A DNA stretch of 64,000 bases from Lineus longissimus (taxonomy: Eukaryota; Nemertea; Pilidiophora; Heteronemertea; Lineidae), in NCBI RefSeq assembly GCF_910592395.1, contig NC_088315.1:13499808-13563807 (forward strand), given 5' to 3'. Shown here in pieces: positions 13,501-28,500 of the stretch. The position numbers were made by a program, and so were the translations under genes. A model generated the notes under the pieces. It was not told the DNA's origin. It worked only from the letters and a program-made list of their open reading frames with translations, and did no database searches. Positions within the stretch are counted from its first letter, which is position 1. Each line of letters opens with the position of its first letter.

Positions 13501-16500
13501 AGACGTTACTACATCTGTATCCACGCCAAAGCAGTTAACATCGAATTTGAAAAGTGGACTCAAATCATTCCCGAAGCGTATAACTGCTCTGATGGTGTCA
13601 CTGTTGATCTAACTGCGCCAACCGAAGGAGACGTCTGGATTGGATTCGATAAGGGAGCAGCATTCACGGTGAGATTCGATGGCAAAAAGTGATATTACAT
13701 GTCCCAAACTCTCGTGGTATTACTTGGTTTTAACCACTGCTGGAGGCAGCTGAAATTTGCTTTTAAATGTCGTGCAAACAGCATTTTCCACTGCTCCTTA
13801 TGAGTCATTAATATCATCAGTGGTAAAGTGTGCATGAAATTACATCAGTTTTGCCGCAATCCATGCGGTGGCCTTTTGCCTCCCTGGGCAGATGGTGAAA
13901 ATTTTGAATAGCCTACAAAAAAGGCTTTCAAAACTATGTATTGCATCACATTGTGTTCATACAATGTCCTACTTTATTTCCTGACAACACTAAAATGGCT
14001 ACCCATTGAGGAATATTCGCTTCTGCTTCAGACGAGCATCTCTGAAATGTACGTCAACTGGGACACATTTGTTGATGTAGAGGAACACAACAAGGCTCCT
14101 CACCACGCCGGGATTGCATTTTACGAATATGCCATCGGTACCACACCCAAAGGTATCGATATACAGGACTTTACCAATGAAGGTCTCAGCAATCATGGAC
14201 GGGCTCATGGCATCTCTCTACAGAATGGCTATACCTACTATGCCAGTGTTAGAGGTAAGGCATTTCAGTCATTCTCAATTAACTTTCATTCAATCTGATA
14301 ATTTCATTGCCATGTAAAACCTGTTTCATTAAAAACGTTATTTTGTGAAGTATGTTGATATATCGAGCAATATCTTATTTGTTTGTGAAGATTAGTCATC
14401 CTGGTGTCGTAGTAATTCCATGAAAGGTTAAGTCAAATAACTACTGGATTGAGAAAGAAACTTACAGAACGTTTCGAATAGCATCCCCATTTCCTCGTCA
14501 GCTGATCTACTGCTGTTGTTGTTGTCGTTGTCTATGTGGGGGAAACTTCACGGGCCCTCAAGGACTGTTTCAACCAGCACTGTAGACCTAGCGCATGTGG
14601 CTCCTCGTCAGCCATTTTCCACCATGCTAAGGAATAACAAGGACATTCATTCAGCCTGGAATCCACCGAGATTCTGTCACGGGGATCTCGATGGCACGAA
14701 CGTGGCATCAAGGAGGCTTTGAAAGACTCCATGCCCCTGACCTTAATCGCAAAGGCGGCCTACGAGTGGAACTTTCAGGCACCTGGGATCCCGCCCTCTT
14801 GAGACACACTTCCGAAACCTCCCGTACCGAACAATGACAACAACAACAGCAGTAGATCAGCGGACGAGGAATGGCGGATGCTATTCGAAAACGTTCTGTA
14901 AGTTTCTCTCGTCAGTCCAGTAGTTATTTGACTTAAAGGGAAGCTATGGGAATGATTCCCCATTCGACCAACAGTTACGACCTTAACATCTACGTAAACT
15001 GCGTATTCTTAAAAACAACTGTGAATCCTTCGATTACAACCGTGCATCAGCAGAAGAACGAGCAGGTCTAGTTCCCTATGTGTTTGAGCCAAGGTACCAG
15101 GGCAGAAAAAGGTCTGAAAGCTTAGTGGAAACGAGTAGTACTCGCCTTGATGAAAAAACTCCACTGCATCCATGACGTCATTCGCCGTGGGAGATTTGAA
15201 CAAACATGGCTACCCCCGCAAACTGCTTATTAAATGCAATTTTCTGCACTATCTAGGAATATTCATCATATCCTTGGTGTAGAGTATTTGTTTGTCATGT
15301 ACCTTGGTATGTATTTGTTTAAAAAAATATTTTGATTGGTGCATCAATTTATTCCAACAGATTCCCTTTAACCTTTCATGGAATATCTTCTTTGATACCG
15401 GTACTTTTTTATACTTTACAAGTATGTCGGTAATTTCTGGGCATGGTTATCGTTTTCGACATCTTATTTTCAGCTACTGATTTCGTTGGCCTTGAGACGG
15501 TTGTGACATCCGATGGCATTACGGTAGACACCACACCTCCACTGAAATCTGACGCCAAGATTGATATTGGTCACAGGGTGCACACGTCTAAGACATCTGT
15601 GACGGCTAGGTGAGTTTGAAAAAGACGTTTAAAATAGATACGATTGCTACCGACATGTCCGAAGGCGCCGTTCAAACGACCGATTACGTCAATTTCTGCG
15701 ACATGCGATGGAGCCAAAACAACATGATGATAGACTGCAATTTAGCCGTCGGCGGCCGCATATATTTCAACCAAAGTTGTGAGTGTCATGACTGTTTCGC
15801 AGGTAGCAACAACCCAAATACCTCGTTTGTGCAGTGCCTAACGTGCCGGGTCATATTAGCCAAATTTACGGACCATATCGACTTTAAAATTGAATTGCTC
15901 CTAGCCATGACGGATTTCCGACTCCTAATGAAGAAATCTGGAATACTGAAGGAATTTTGCGTATGATAAAAGCCAAACAATTTTTTAAATGGCGTTTAAT
16001 TAGGACAATTACTGATACAATAACGTCGGTATTTTCAACACAGACAGGCTAATCACGCCGAGCTCCGTTTTCCAATTCACCAATTAACACTTGGAATCAA
16101 CGCACAGTAACTCTTTGCATCTCGTAACAGAGCCCTTTTTGCAATTTAGTTCACGTTTAATGAATAAATTGCTAATAAATTTTTTAAATCGTCTAAAACG
16201 CGCAAATTTCGAATTTTCGTTTTTTAAAGTACCTTCTGAAAATTGAAAAAAAACCCCTCTCTGTTACGTGAACGCGAATGTGTATACGATATGAATGCAA
16301 CTATCAACTTCCGAATGCAATGTTCCAAAAAGGGCAGTAGGAAGTTGAATTTCGTCAGCAATGCATTCGTATTAGTAATTAGCCAAATTAAGAGGCATCT
16401 TTTAAAATCTTTTGTGCTTTTTACTTATCAAACATACATGTACATTTTGCTATTCAGATGGAGTCGAAACTTCGTGATGCCTGGCACTAATTGAATGTTT

Positions 16501-19500
16501 AAGTCACGATGCCCCGCCTATCTTGGTAACATAATCCGGCACCTTAAAACGTGGGATCGATGATAACTCTGAGAACGTATTCCTGTTGTTCTTCAACTTG
16601 ATGGTTATCGGGCCATCTTTATCCGACTATTACGTCCAAAGAAATCCGGAATAGTTGCTTCAGTGTGTCGTGAATCAAATATGTTCGAAATACCACGAGT
16701 ATAGGTTTTATTTGAAGACAACTCCTCAAAATCATTTCTTCATGTCTTCTGGACCTCGATTAACAAAATTGAATCACTAACCCCATTTTCATCATCTCCT
16801 ACAATGATTCCCAAATCATTTTTTTCCAGATTAGTCGATTCATTAATTGTTTTTTGAGTACTTCTTTTCTTTGTCTTCCAGTTGGATTGGTTTATTTAGT
16901 GACGCTGAGTCTGGCATTGCGTACTACATGTGGGGTATCGGCTCCCTTCCCGGACAGGTAGATGTGATGACCTGGGAGAAGGTTACATCGGATACTGTTG
17001 TCTCTCCTCCGAACGATCCACTCTCGCTTAAGGAAGGACTCACATACTATGTCTCAGTCAAGGTATACACAAAAAAACAGATAAATACCGCCCCCTTGCT
17101 TCGTCATCCGAGCCACCGTTATGCAATTATGCGTCCATGATTACAGGCCCTGCCAATCGCTCTTGGGCATGTTGGGCAGAATGTAAATATTACCTTAAGG
17201 AAGATAACGGGCCATTTAGGTCGTTTGGAATCAGTTGTTTGTGCGGTTTCTGCGACTTCACCAGAGACATGTAACTGGTCTGTCTGGAGCCGGGAAAACA
17301 GCTTACTCGTCTAGTTTTTTAACCGGGTAGATTGTAGAGTGACAGCCTAAAAGATAGAAACACGCGTGTGTTGTTTCATTCAATAGTGACGTTGTATTGC
17401 CTTTAAGTATCTTGAGAAGGACAATCTTACAATCATTACTTACAGACGAAAACACAATTGTGTGGTTTTGCCACTTCTTCTTAAAGTAAATGCCATTCAT
17501 GATATTAAATGACAATAAATATTATCGCAAAAAAAACAAAATTACGTAAGAAACTGTTTCAAAATTACCATAGCGGGGAATCGAACCCGGTGTCGAGGTT
17601 TGAAATCTTAATAACTTAATTATTATGCCCACTCAAGAGGCCTTCTTTACTTGTCGGACAACGATTTCCAATCAGTTAGCATTTCGTACAGGCGAAGACT
17701 TGTATCCAGTGTTCTAGGGACAAGCGATATCTATATTGCATGAATAATCATATTTGAGTCACGTTGTAGTGTCATAAAAAGAAATTTCAATTGTCATTTG
17801 GGCATCTTTAAGGCTGTACCAACAAGTTGTCTTGACTCTCCATACCAGCGGTACAATCTTTAACTAATTTTTACTAACTAGAAAATATCTGGAAACAAAA
17901 TGTGGCCTATCCCGGGGACCACACTCTTCCCATTGGATGCAGTTTTAGTATATTTGCGCATAAGCATGTAGAATTCTGTTCCCTTAAAGCGAGGGCCAAA
18001 ATTGAGAAACGCTCAGATTATTTCTTGAGTAAATATGTTCACAGGTCATTTTAACTTTCTACCCTCATGCCCATTGCAGCAACATTAGTTGTGTTGTTGC
18101 AGATCAGAGTAGTCTTGATTGCATCTTACTGAATGGAAGTCACATATTTCTTAACCCAATGAACCGATTACTTTCAGGCTTATAACAATGCTGGTCTCTA
18201 CAGCTCTGCCAGTTCGTGGGGGGCTGTCGTTGACAGCTCTTCACCTGTGATTGGGGTAGTTCATGATGGTGGTGAGATAGACCTTGACTACCAAACCGAT
18301 CGCTCTGTCCTCATTGGCTGGTGGCAAGGCTTTGAAGATCCCCATTCGGGCATGTCCCACTATAGTTGGATGATTGGAACTTGTGAGGGATGCGATGACG
18401 TGCTTCCAGAACAATTTGTTGGTCAAGAAACAGGTTAGTTGTTTGGGGATATACATTTATTACCTGTAGCTCGTTCCCTCATACCGTGTTGCTTCATCCA
18501 CATTGGTGGTATCGATGCATCTTCAAATTTAGATTCACAGCTAATAGGCGGCTTCGAAAGAATTTAACAAATTGAAGAAATTGCAGAAGTCCTTCCGTGT
18601 GGGGTAATGAATGATGCATTCGTGCATACTCAACAATTGTCAGATAACAGTGAATTTGGTAAATGCAGCTTTTCAAATCATAAGTCAGAGACCGAATTTA
18701 AGAAATGTCCTTGGCAAAATAAAAGCAGTTATGACATACCAACATTTACTTTCCAGATGCCTCTGCCACGAACCTTGACCTAGTTGCTGGTCACATCTAC
18801 TACATCACCGTGGTAGCTTGCAATCTGGCAGACATGTGCGTTCAGAAGTCATCAGATGGCATAATCACTGATGACACACCACCAATTCCTGGAGTCGTCT
18901 ATGATGGTCTGAGCGGCTCCGATATGTTGTATCAGGTTTCAGAGTATGTATTGGACCACCCAAGTTCTCTTTCTTTATATCCTTCTTGTATGTGTGTTGT
19001 ATTTTATATCCGCAATAAATTCAATGCAACTTGGTTACATTGCTCTTACTGAAAGCATCTCAATATTGCTGATAGACATTATAACTATTGAAGCAACTGT
19101 CATCGCGCGAAACACCTTCATGAAATATTTTCATGAGATCTTCCGAATTGACCATGACCTGTCGAGTATATGCACGTTTTGACATGAAGTTGAAGCTGTT
19201 GTTTTTTCTTCCAATTTTCGACAGGCCTATAAATTGATGATGGTCACTGAATGAGACAAAGATACATGACGTACCTGCAATGTGATATAAACAGTCTTCA
19301 TGCTATTCTCTCTTAGAAAGAAACGATGTTTGAGCTTTTGAAAAACCTCTGTGGTTTTTCAGCAAACATAAATTTATATCCCGTTTTTTTAGGCGAATAA
19401 AAAGCATCCTTGCAACTATGCAGGGCTCTTCATTCCCCGAAAAACCTCTGAAACTCTTTTTTACTGCTGCCCATCCGATACAACGACATACTCCTGGAGT

Positions 19501-22500
19501 GCTTCTATCAAGGACATGTTCATGTAATTACTCTGCAATTTTCACCCAGCTTGTCTTTTTTAATACTCACTTATCTACACATTCATGCCGTTTTTGTACA
19601 AAAGTGAGCGCAATGGCGCCTTGTCACACTTGTTCTTAGCAAATATTGACTAGTATGTTTCTTGTGTTTCTTCCCAGGACTAAGATAGGCTGCAAATGGT
19701 GGGGCTTCAATGATCCAGAGTCCGGAATTGATCATTACCAATGGTGGGCTGGTACAACTTCGGGGGGAGACAACGTAGTTAGTGCCACCTATGTAGGTCC
19801 TACTGGTTTGGCCTTTAAGACAGGAGTCAGTCTGCCCATTGATACAAGGATTTACATCACCGTCAAAGCTACCAATCACCTTGGTAAGTCACACATAATA
19901 TCACTCAGGTAGTCCCTGGGAAACGCAGCAGATGCACTTCTTCTAAGCCATCAAAGTTTCGTTAAGTATGTTACTCACACGTAGTTGTTGTTCCGCTTGG
20001 CCTGTTTTTCTTTGCGCAGGCGGTAAGATGGTAGGTGTGACGTGCCCCTTTCCTAATAGCCGGGAGATTTAACGATGTTTTCTTCAGGAGGCGCTTAGTT
20101 ATCCTTACAATGATCAGAAGTGGGTCTGTCTGAACAAAATATGGACGCCTGGTAGAGGTGTGTTTTTTGTTAGAGTTTTTCCTCCATGTAAGTACAACTA
20201 CTTACTTTATTTCCCACTTTGGGGAGAAAAGGTTTCGCGCATGTAGTTCATCGTTACGAATCTGAAAATGACACATCGATCAAACTTGAACTTTTGCTAT
20301 ACCCTGAGCTAGCTCTGTTTCCAATCTACCAAGTTAACGTGGGTCTGTTCAATCTCATTTCAAAATTCGCTATTCAGTCTGGGTTTCAGCATTACATGAA
20401 CAATGTGAACAATTTTATGTAATGAAGAACGAAGTATAAACTTGTGGGAAACAACATATACATGGGTGATATGAATAAAGTTTACCAAATGCTTTTACTT
20501 CAATTTTGTACAAAAAGGCCTTGTGGAAATATACAAGGAGTTTTAGATAAAAGCATTTGCTAGTCTTTATTCATATCACCAAAGACAGATTACTTCAAAA
20601 AAACCTACAGCTTAAAAACCATAAACATAGCCTTTCTTTCGGCAGCTGTAGATCAGGCACCAGTCGACCGATTCCATCGATTATTGTACCACTGATCGAG
20701 CTGCATTTGCTCTCTACTACCAAAATGCATTTACCGTACTTCTTAGTCTTTCAGTTAAGCAATTCATCCCCATTTTGCACTGTATGTACAGCTGTTTTTA
20801 CAACTGGCCCCTGATTCTGCCAACTTTGAAGCAATAGTCCTGTTGTGTTGTTTTATCCCCCTATGCACCGCTCGTGTAGTAAAATGGAAATTAGAAATAA
20901 TTGCTCACACATGACAGTGTTCAAAAATAGATTCTGCTTTGATTAGTTTCCTTTTGTACTTCTCAACAACAGGGTTTGACTTGATAGCCAGCATGGGCAG
21001 AAACAGCGATGTAAGAGCTTGGTGAAATGACATTTTATTCATATCACATGACTTTTCCCATTCATCGATGGTTTGCAAATCTTGATGCCACTTGTATAGC
21101 TAATTAGGCCTACCAGCATTTTGGTAGTGTGAGGTTGGGACAAAACCTCACAGCAAAGACGGGCAGTTTTACGATGGAAGAAATTGAAAAAACTGTGAAC
21201 AAAATCACTATTTACTCATAAACTGTATATGTGATTTCTTTCTTCAAAATGCTAGCTTGTCCTAACAATGACCCTTATTCATGTATTGATAAGGTTTTTG
21301 GCAGAGACAATTCAATAGGTTTCCTTATTCCTTGCACCAAAAAAGTTACTTTGTTTGTCATAGTTACAGTGTTTACTGACCCCAAATTTATACTTGATAT
21401 AAGATAGCAAATCACAGTTTTCATTTTATTTCATGAATTTGGTTGCAGTGTTGTAACAATTCACCCAGTATCTCTTCACCTTAATCTTCAAACAAATTGG
21501 GGGTTTCTTGGACAAGGCATGTTATTCATATTTGTGAAGTACATGTAATTCTTCTGCACTTCAGGTGAAGTATGACATATTGGGCCTGCCAAATGGCATT
21601 CGTCCTTGGAGTTAAAGAGCCGAGCACAGGGAGATTATCCCAGCAGCAAAAGTTTGTTGGTTCAATGCTCACATGTGCTCTCTCTCAAAACTCCCCTTTT
21701 TCTCTATTCCCAAACTAGCAATGCTTCTATTGTTACCATGACCAAGTTGGCGGGTGAAGTTATGTGTGTTGGTTTAGTGGTATATGCAAATCAATCTATG
21801 CGCGCTCTATTGGAATATTTTGGCACATAGCACTCCTCATGACCATCACACTCGGGCAGTTTTTGCCAAAAACAGATGTGCTTATTGTCTTCTGGTGATA
21901 AAGTGGCTCATTTAATTGTTAAATTCTCTTGTTCTTCTGTAAGGGGAAAGCATTAGCCTCATTTTGAGAACCATTACGATCCTTCAAAAACTGCGACCGC
22001 CAGGTAGGGGTTGAAAAATGTCAATTTCATTCAAAAAATTTAGGAAATCCCGGCTACAGGTTTTTGGCTCAACACAACACCACAGTGTCCGTCGTCGTCC
22101 GTATCCTGTTTCAAAAACAGTGGCACGTTTCTTAACAACTTGGACTATGAACTTGTAACTTTGGACAAAGGACTTCCCCCTAGGTCAGGTGACCTATGAC
22201 AATTAATTTCTATCGATCTGATTCATGACTTAACCACCAGGGGGCCAGAAGTGGAAACCTAAAATGTGTGATATCTCACTTATGCGTGACTCGTTTTCGA
22301 TAACAAATTTATGGTAGGTTCTCCTAGCAAGGATACATCACATATCATACAGGTGTTTGATTCAACCTAATTTTCAAGGTCACAGAGGTCAAATGGCGTA
22401 AATTGGCCGTTTGAGGGTATGTTTCTTAACCGCTAAAGCTATGAACGTTAAATTTGTTACCCATGACTCCCTACGTCATATAACTGCTGACACCGAATTT

Positions 22501-25500
22501 CTGTCTGATCTAATTCTCGATTTGGCCACCAGGGGGCCATAACTAAAAAAGGTAAAAAATGCAATATCTTGCTTATTAGTGACTTCTTTTCGATGATTTT
22601 ATGGTAGGTACTCCTAGCAAGGAAACATCACATATCCCACGGGTTTTTGATTTGACCTAATTTTCATGGTCACAGAGGTCAAATGGTGTAAATTGGCCAT
22701 TTGAGTGTAACTATGGCAATTTTCTTAACCACTAAAGCTATGAACTTGAAATTTGGTACACATGATTTCCTATGTCATGTAATCTCGGACACCGAATTTC
22801 AATCTGATCTAATTCTTGACTTGGCCACCAGGAGGCCAAAACTAAAAAAGGTAAAAAGTGCAATATCTTGCTTATCAGTGACTTGCTTTCGATTGTAATT
22901 TATGGGTAGGTACTCCAAGCAACGATACATCACATGTCATACCGACTTTGGTTTGACCTATATACTATACATGTAGCATGTTTCTTAACCAGGATGAATT
23001 CCTAACCACCAAATATCTATACGGTGAGCAAAATGGCCCTTGGCCGTTTCATTCTGTCTTTAATATCACTCATTGTCAGGGATCTTGGGATGCAGAGTCG
23101 CAAGTCTGGCATCGTTGACAAGATTGTTAAGATGAACACATTATTGCTGCTCATGTTAGGCAAATCTTAACTTAAACCAAATATCTTATTTGCAGGATTG
23201 TCCTCTCAGAGAACATCCAATGGATTTATCGTCGACAGCACTGCACCTAGCTTCACCATGAAGCCACGCTTATTTAATGAGGCAGGCTCGGGAGCTGCTG
23301 ATACCCAGATCTATAGAAGTACCTTGAAGGCTGTGTGGCAATCACAGGATGCGGAGTCACATGTTAAGGACCAATACATTTCTCTATATACACATCTTAA
23401 TGGTGAATTGACTGCACCTACTGTTCATGTAAGTACGTTATTGAAGATATAGATTTTTGTTGGCATAAGTACTACGCCCAGAATGCTCATTTGAGGTGGC
23501 ATTTTTTGCTCACTTCAAAATTCAAAATTCAATTTTGAATTTTGAATTTTGAATGAGCATTCTGGGCTTTCGTACTGAAGAGACGGCTTTTTAATGCAAC
23601 CAACTCTACTCGGGAAGTTTTGATAGGGCGATTATCTCGATCTCGGATACTAACCGAGCATGTCCTGTGACGCTGTGTAATGGATCACTGTTTTAAAAGT
23701 GTCCCGGCTAAAGTATTAATATTCTACTCAAGCCTTTTCTTGGGCTGGTCAAGCCTTTTCTTGACCTGCTCGGAAACGTTTTTTTATAAGGCGCTGCTCC
23801 AAATTTAAACACCCGCGGTTTTAGGTGAATAATCCATAATGAACCGATCCGATTGTCAAGTGGGTAAAGGCGCTACTCCACGAGACAGATTATGTTGACA
23901 CTTTCTGTCAGCAAAGTCTCGACAGAAACGTCAAACGTCTATCCACTGCAGTAAAAAAGGTCACGGAAGTAACTGTCGATTCATTATCCACAAGAGATTT
24001 TCTCTCCGACAGCACCTTCCAACATTAAAAATTGTCTGGTGGAGTAGCGCCTAAGACGTCAACTTCTTGAACGGGTTGTAGTCGTGCCCTGTTGGTAGCT
24101 ATTTCCAGTGCGGCCGATTGGTCAGCTGCGAGCTATTATAGCGTAAAAACTGCCTTCTCGTCATGCGCCAGGCATATGAGATAGGTGTTTGGAAGTAAAG
24201 AGTGTCTCATTAGCCAAAATTTAACTAACCTTTATTTCTGACACAAATAATAAACAAACTTTACATAAATTGTTTGGTTCAGGCCACTTCATTCGATGAC
24301 GGTACCTAGACTCCCACCCATATCAAGTCATCAAGTAATTTGACTAAACTACAGTATAAACTAGGCAATTGCTATACATGTAATATATTTTGCTATAAGA
24401 TTTCAGACCGTCTGAGACATGTTGTGTGTCGGGTGTGGTGGGTGAACAAACAAAAACGTTCCATTTTTAAAAAACGTGTTTCTAAGATAAGAAGTAGCAG
24501 TCATGTTATTTCATGTTAACCAGGAATTGCCATTTATTTCTTTTGCACAACCTGTGCAAAATTTAGCTTAGCACTACTTTTCTAAATATGTGACTCGCTC
24601 CACCAAAACTAGGCGCTTGTCGCATCTGAACTCGACAGGTTGATACGGACTTGTTGTTCATTTCCCTATTGTAGACCTTTTGTGAAATCTATTACAAACT
24701 GATTTGGTCACATTTCACAAAAGGTCTACAATAGGGAAATGAACAACAAGTCCGTATCAACCTGTCAAGTTCAGATGCGACAAGCGCCTAGTTTTGGTAG
24801 AGCGGGTCACATATGTGACCCGCCATGACAAAACAGGTCGCATGTCGCTCTGAGCTTGACAGGTTGAGACAGACTGGTTGTTCATTTCACCATTGTCTGC
24901 CTTTTGTAAAATCGGAGCATATCAATTACTTCTATTATGTCCTGGTGTCATTTTAGGCTCATCTTCTGTGCGACATGCGACTCATTTTGTCGTGGTGGGT
25001 CACATATATACATTGTAAAGAGAGGGCGATATGAAAAATTCCGATCTTTATGTCACTAAATCTTTTACTTTTTGTTTGGTGTGAACGCTTAGAAAAGAAA
25101 TACCGTTTGCTGTACTACTGTAACATATCTGGTCACACCACATTATATCCGATATTGTCTGTTGGCAGATTCCTGGCACAGCTCGCGACTACACATTCAC
25201 CAACGTGTCTCTCTATGATGCTGGCAAGTACATTGTACATGTCATCGCCTGTAATACTGCAAGACGCTGCACAGCTGACGAGAGCTTGGAAATCATGGTA
25301 GATGCCACCCCACCTTCACGAGGTAAGCCTAAATCCAAGACTGGGAAAAGGATGTTCTTTCAAAACAAATGCAAAAAAATAAAGATATTCTAACCATTGA
25401 AAAATGCTCATTTTCTTCACGCAGTCTTGCACGTGCCAGGAGTTGATAGTAATTTCCCTTTATCCTGCAGGCAATTGGGCCATTGAAACAATGCACGCTG

Positions 25501-28500
25501 CCCGTCTGACAAGGCATCAGGACGGCTGGATGAGGTGGACATCAAACAACCTTAAACTCTCCTGGCTCGGATTTACTGACCTCCACAGCGGTGTGGTTAG
25601 TTATATGATTTCCGTTGGAAGGGGGCCATTTGGGACCGAAATGACTTCGGTAAGTTTTGATGACAATTGAGATAGAACCGTAATCATGGGTGATGGGAAT
25701 CGGGCACTGAGAAATGTGGGTTATGCACTCAAAAATACCGCACCGGTCTTACCTGGTGTTGATTTTCATTACTCCAAAACATGCGTTATGTAGGCTATAT
25801 TAACATGTCAAAATTCAGTATTTTGTAATGGCCACACTTTGAATTAATCGATATCATGGAGGATTATTTTTCTCTTGCTGATGATCGGAAACATCAGGCT
25901 GAACTATGCCAGAAACAATACAGTGTACATGTACGTCACCATCCATGAGAGAGAGATGAATTTTTGGGGATTTTTTTAATCTCAGGATATATTCCTGGAG
26001 TTTTATCCAACTAAGATGAGACTGCTGTCGCATATTTTTGTTCCAGTAAGTTTTTTAATATGGTTAGGTAGTACACAATGTTGCAGCAAAGACATAGAGT
26101 GGACATCATAATACTGCACATCATAATACTGCACATCATAATACTGCCCGTTGATTTTTTTCAGAATGGTTTCCGAACCATATCCCATGCTAATACAGGT
26201 GTTGACAAGGCCGACGAAGGAAAGGTCCAGACTGCTGACGTCAGCCTTTCTCAGACATTGAATAGTAATGACCAAATTTACATCACCATGTATGCTATTA
26301 ACGGGGTATGTATAAGTTGAATGAATCTTAACAATATATGATCCAACTCATCATTAGTTTAAACAGCAGACACGTCAGAACAAAAATGATCAGGCGCAGG
26401 TGTGTCATATGGGTAGCCTGAAAAAAGAAACAATTTGATGAAGAAAAAAAATGTTTTCATGTTGGGGCCATGTTCTGTTGCAGTTTTTTTATCCTGGTGA
26501 TTTCTCTGTAAATCAATCTTGAGTTTTTAGCCAAAAAATCGGTAAGTCAGTTTAATTTTGTCACGATTTTATAAAATCGAAAAGTTAATTTCAATCGCCT
26601 TTCAAATGATACTGCACTTCAGAAATAATTTGTTTTGTATTAAGTTTCTATGTACACCGCGTATGTATTCTTGATATTTGCTTCTACTTTGTTTAACGTG
26701 TATATGGCCTTGCTGACTTCAGCCTTAGGACTCAAACCAAACGTGTTTAACGGGGTAGGTTATCATGCTTAGCCTAATATGATGACTCTTGGGATAAGTC
26801 ATGTCATTTGTGTATCAAGGAAATGTTTCCTTCCCAATAAAGGTACACGATTCGGCTGCGATGCTTTTGAGAACTAAACAGTTCGCTCACAAATATAGTT
26901 CATATGTCAAATTATATCAAAATGCTTTTTTTATTTTTAAGAGTACAAAATGACAATCTGAGGACAGTTTTACTACCACTAACTTCATTTTTGTCGGATA
27001 TTGATGCCATTTGTTTATTCGCAAGGCACATGTAAATTTCGGTAGAGGTTTTGGCCAGGAGATATGCCTATATGCTACTGCAAGAATGATATTTGTTTTA
27101 ATACGATAGAACATTTGAGGAGCTAGTTTTATATTAAACGATTTTTGACCAGGTGATCGGGATAAGCGAGATGTGGATCGTTTTCTCCTCACTCTTTTGT
27201 CCTAAGATGACGATGACTATGATGATTTTAGACAATCACGTTTAGAGACCAGTTTCTGTTACAGCAGCAAAAGCCCTGCTTTCGAATACATTGGATCTTA
27301 GAGTTACCAGACTTAGTCTGGTTACTCTAAGAGTGGATGAATTAGCATGTTAATTATTGGCATATAATTGGTAATTAACTGCCCGCAAAGGCTGAGAAAG
27401 CAGCTAAACTCTGACAGTGTAACGCTGCAGTTGCAGTTGCATGATCACAGAATATGCTATGAAAACCTTCCGCATAATTTGTTTGAGGACACTTCAAGAA
27501 ACTAGGTTACAATCCCTCGTACATGTGGAAACACATTACTGTTGTCGTGGTTCCTCCCCTGGTTCGTCATAATCTATATTATATTAGTGGATCGCACTTT
27601 CTGTAATAAAGTAAGAACTTGCAAAAAACGGCTGTTTTAATCACGCTGATGTTTGACTTAATATATCCTGTTACATTTGAAGATGGCATTCGACCACCTT
27701 TGAAGTGCTGAAATGTCATTTAAACTTGGTAAAACATACTTCAAAGACGAAGAAAAACCAAAATGACCTGATGTGATGTGATTACAAGCGCTTGGTTCTA
27801 AGTGTTCTATAAAGTGACTTAGCAAAAATATATGGCAGGCTCTCCGCTCACCTCTGGGCACCTGTGTGACTGTCCGCTATGGTTACACAATAAACATAGT
27901 TGACAGTCATGACAGTGCCCACATGTAACCATAGTGGATAGTATGCCAGCTATAACTGCATTTTAAGTCATATTATGAAACACTTAGAGCTTAGTGCTTG
28001 TTATCACATTTTCCTAATCTGGTGTGCATGCTACACAACACAGCACGTGCAATGACAATGACAATTAAGGCAGATATGGTAGATATGTGTGAAATTTGTA
28101 CCCTTAATTGGGAGTAGGGCTACAAAAACACTGATTTCTCTGCTTACCTATTAACATATGTGTTTGAACTATCATTTAGCAATACCAACCAGCAAATCCA
28201 CGTTTAGTGCCATAGAACAGGAAATATTCGCGGTTGAATCTGCCTGTGCTTTCAATATATTTGCTGTCGTCTGCTGGCCGCTTCGGTAACAATAGCGGAC
28301 CGTGATTTGCTAAACCTGTCCGAATCCCCACACTGGTCATCTTACTTGGGGTATACACCGTTTCTAACAACCGGAAATCACCAAAGTCCAGAAAATGATA
28401 AAAATCAGTTCTACACAAAGCCGTAGTGCAGTTATTATTCGAACGAATTTGCTTAAACGTAATATTGGTAATATTTTTATATACGTAGTATCTGTCTTCA

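Larger units (their letters stand above)
14428..14936 (+). mobile_element. Truncated Penelope-like element with inverted pLTRs
   Basis: The two ends are inverted repeats of about 100 bp (14428-14532 and 14836-14936) beginning TTAAGTCAAATAACTACTGG. Between them lies only the C-terminal GIY-YIG endonuclease part of a Penelope-type ORF, broken by frameshifts. Penelope-like elements are known for terminal repeats in direct or inverted orientation and for hammerhead motifs in them; both are seen here. The copy lacks the reverse transcriptase. Confidence 0.8.
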
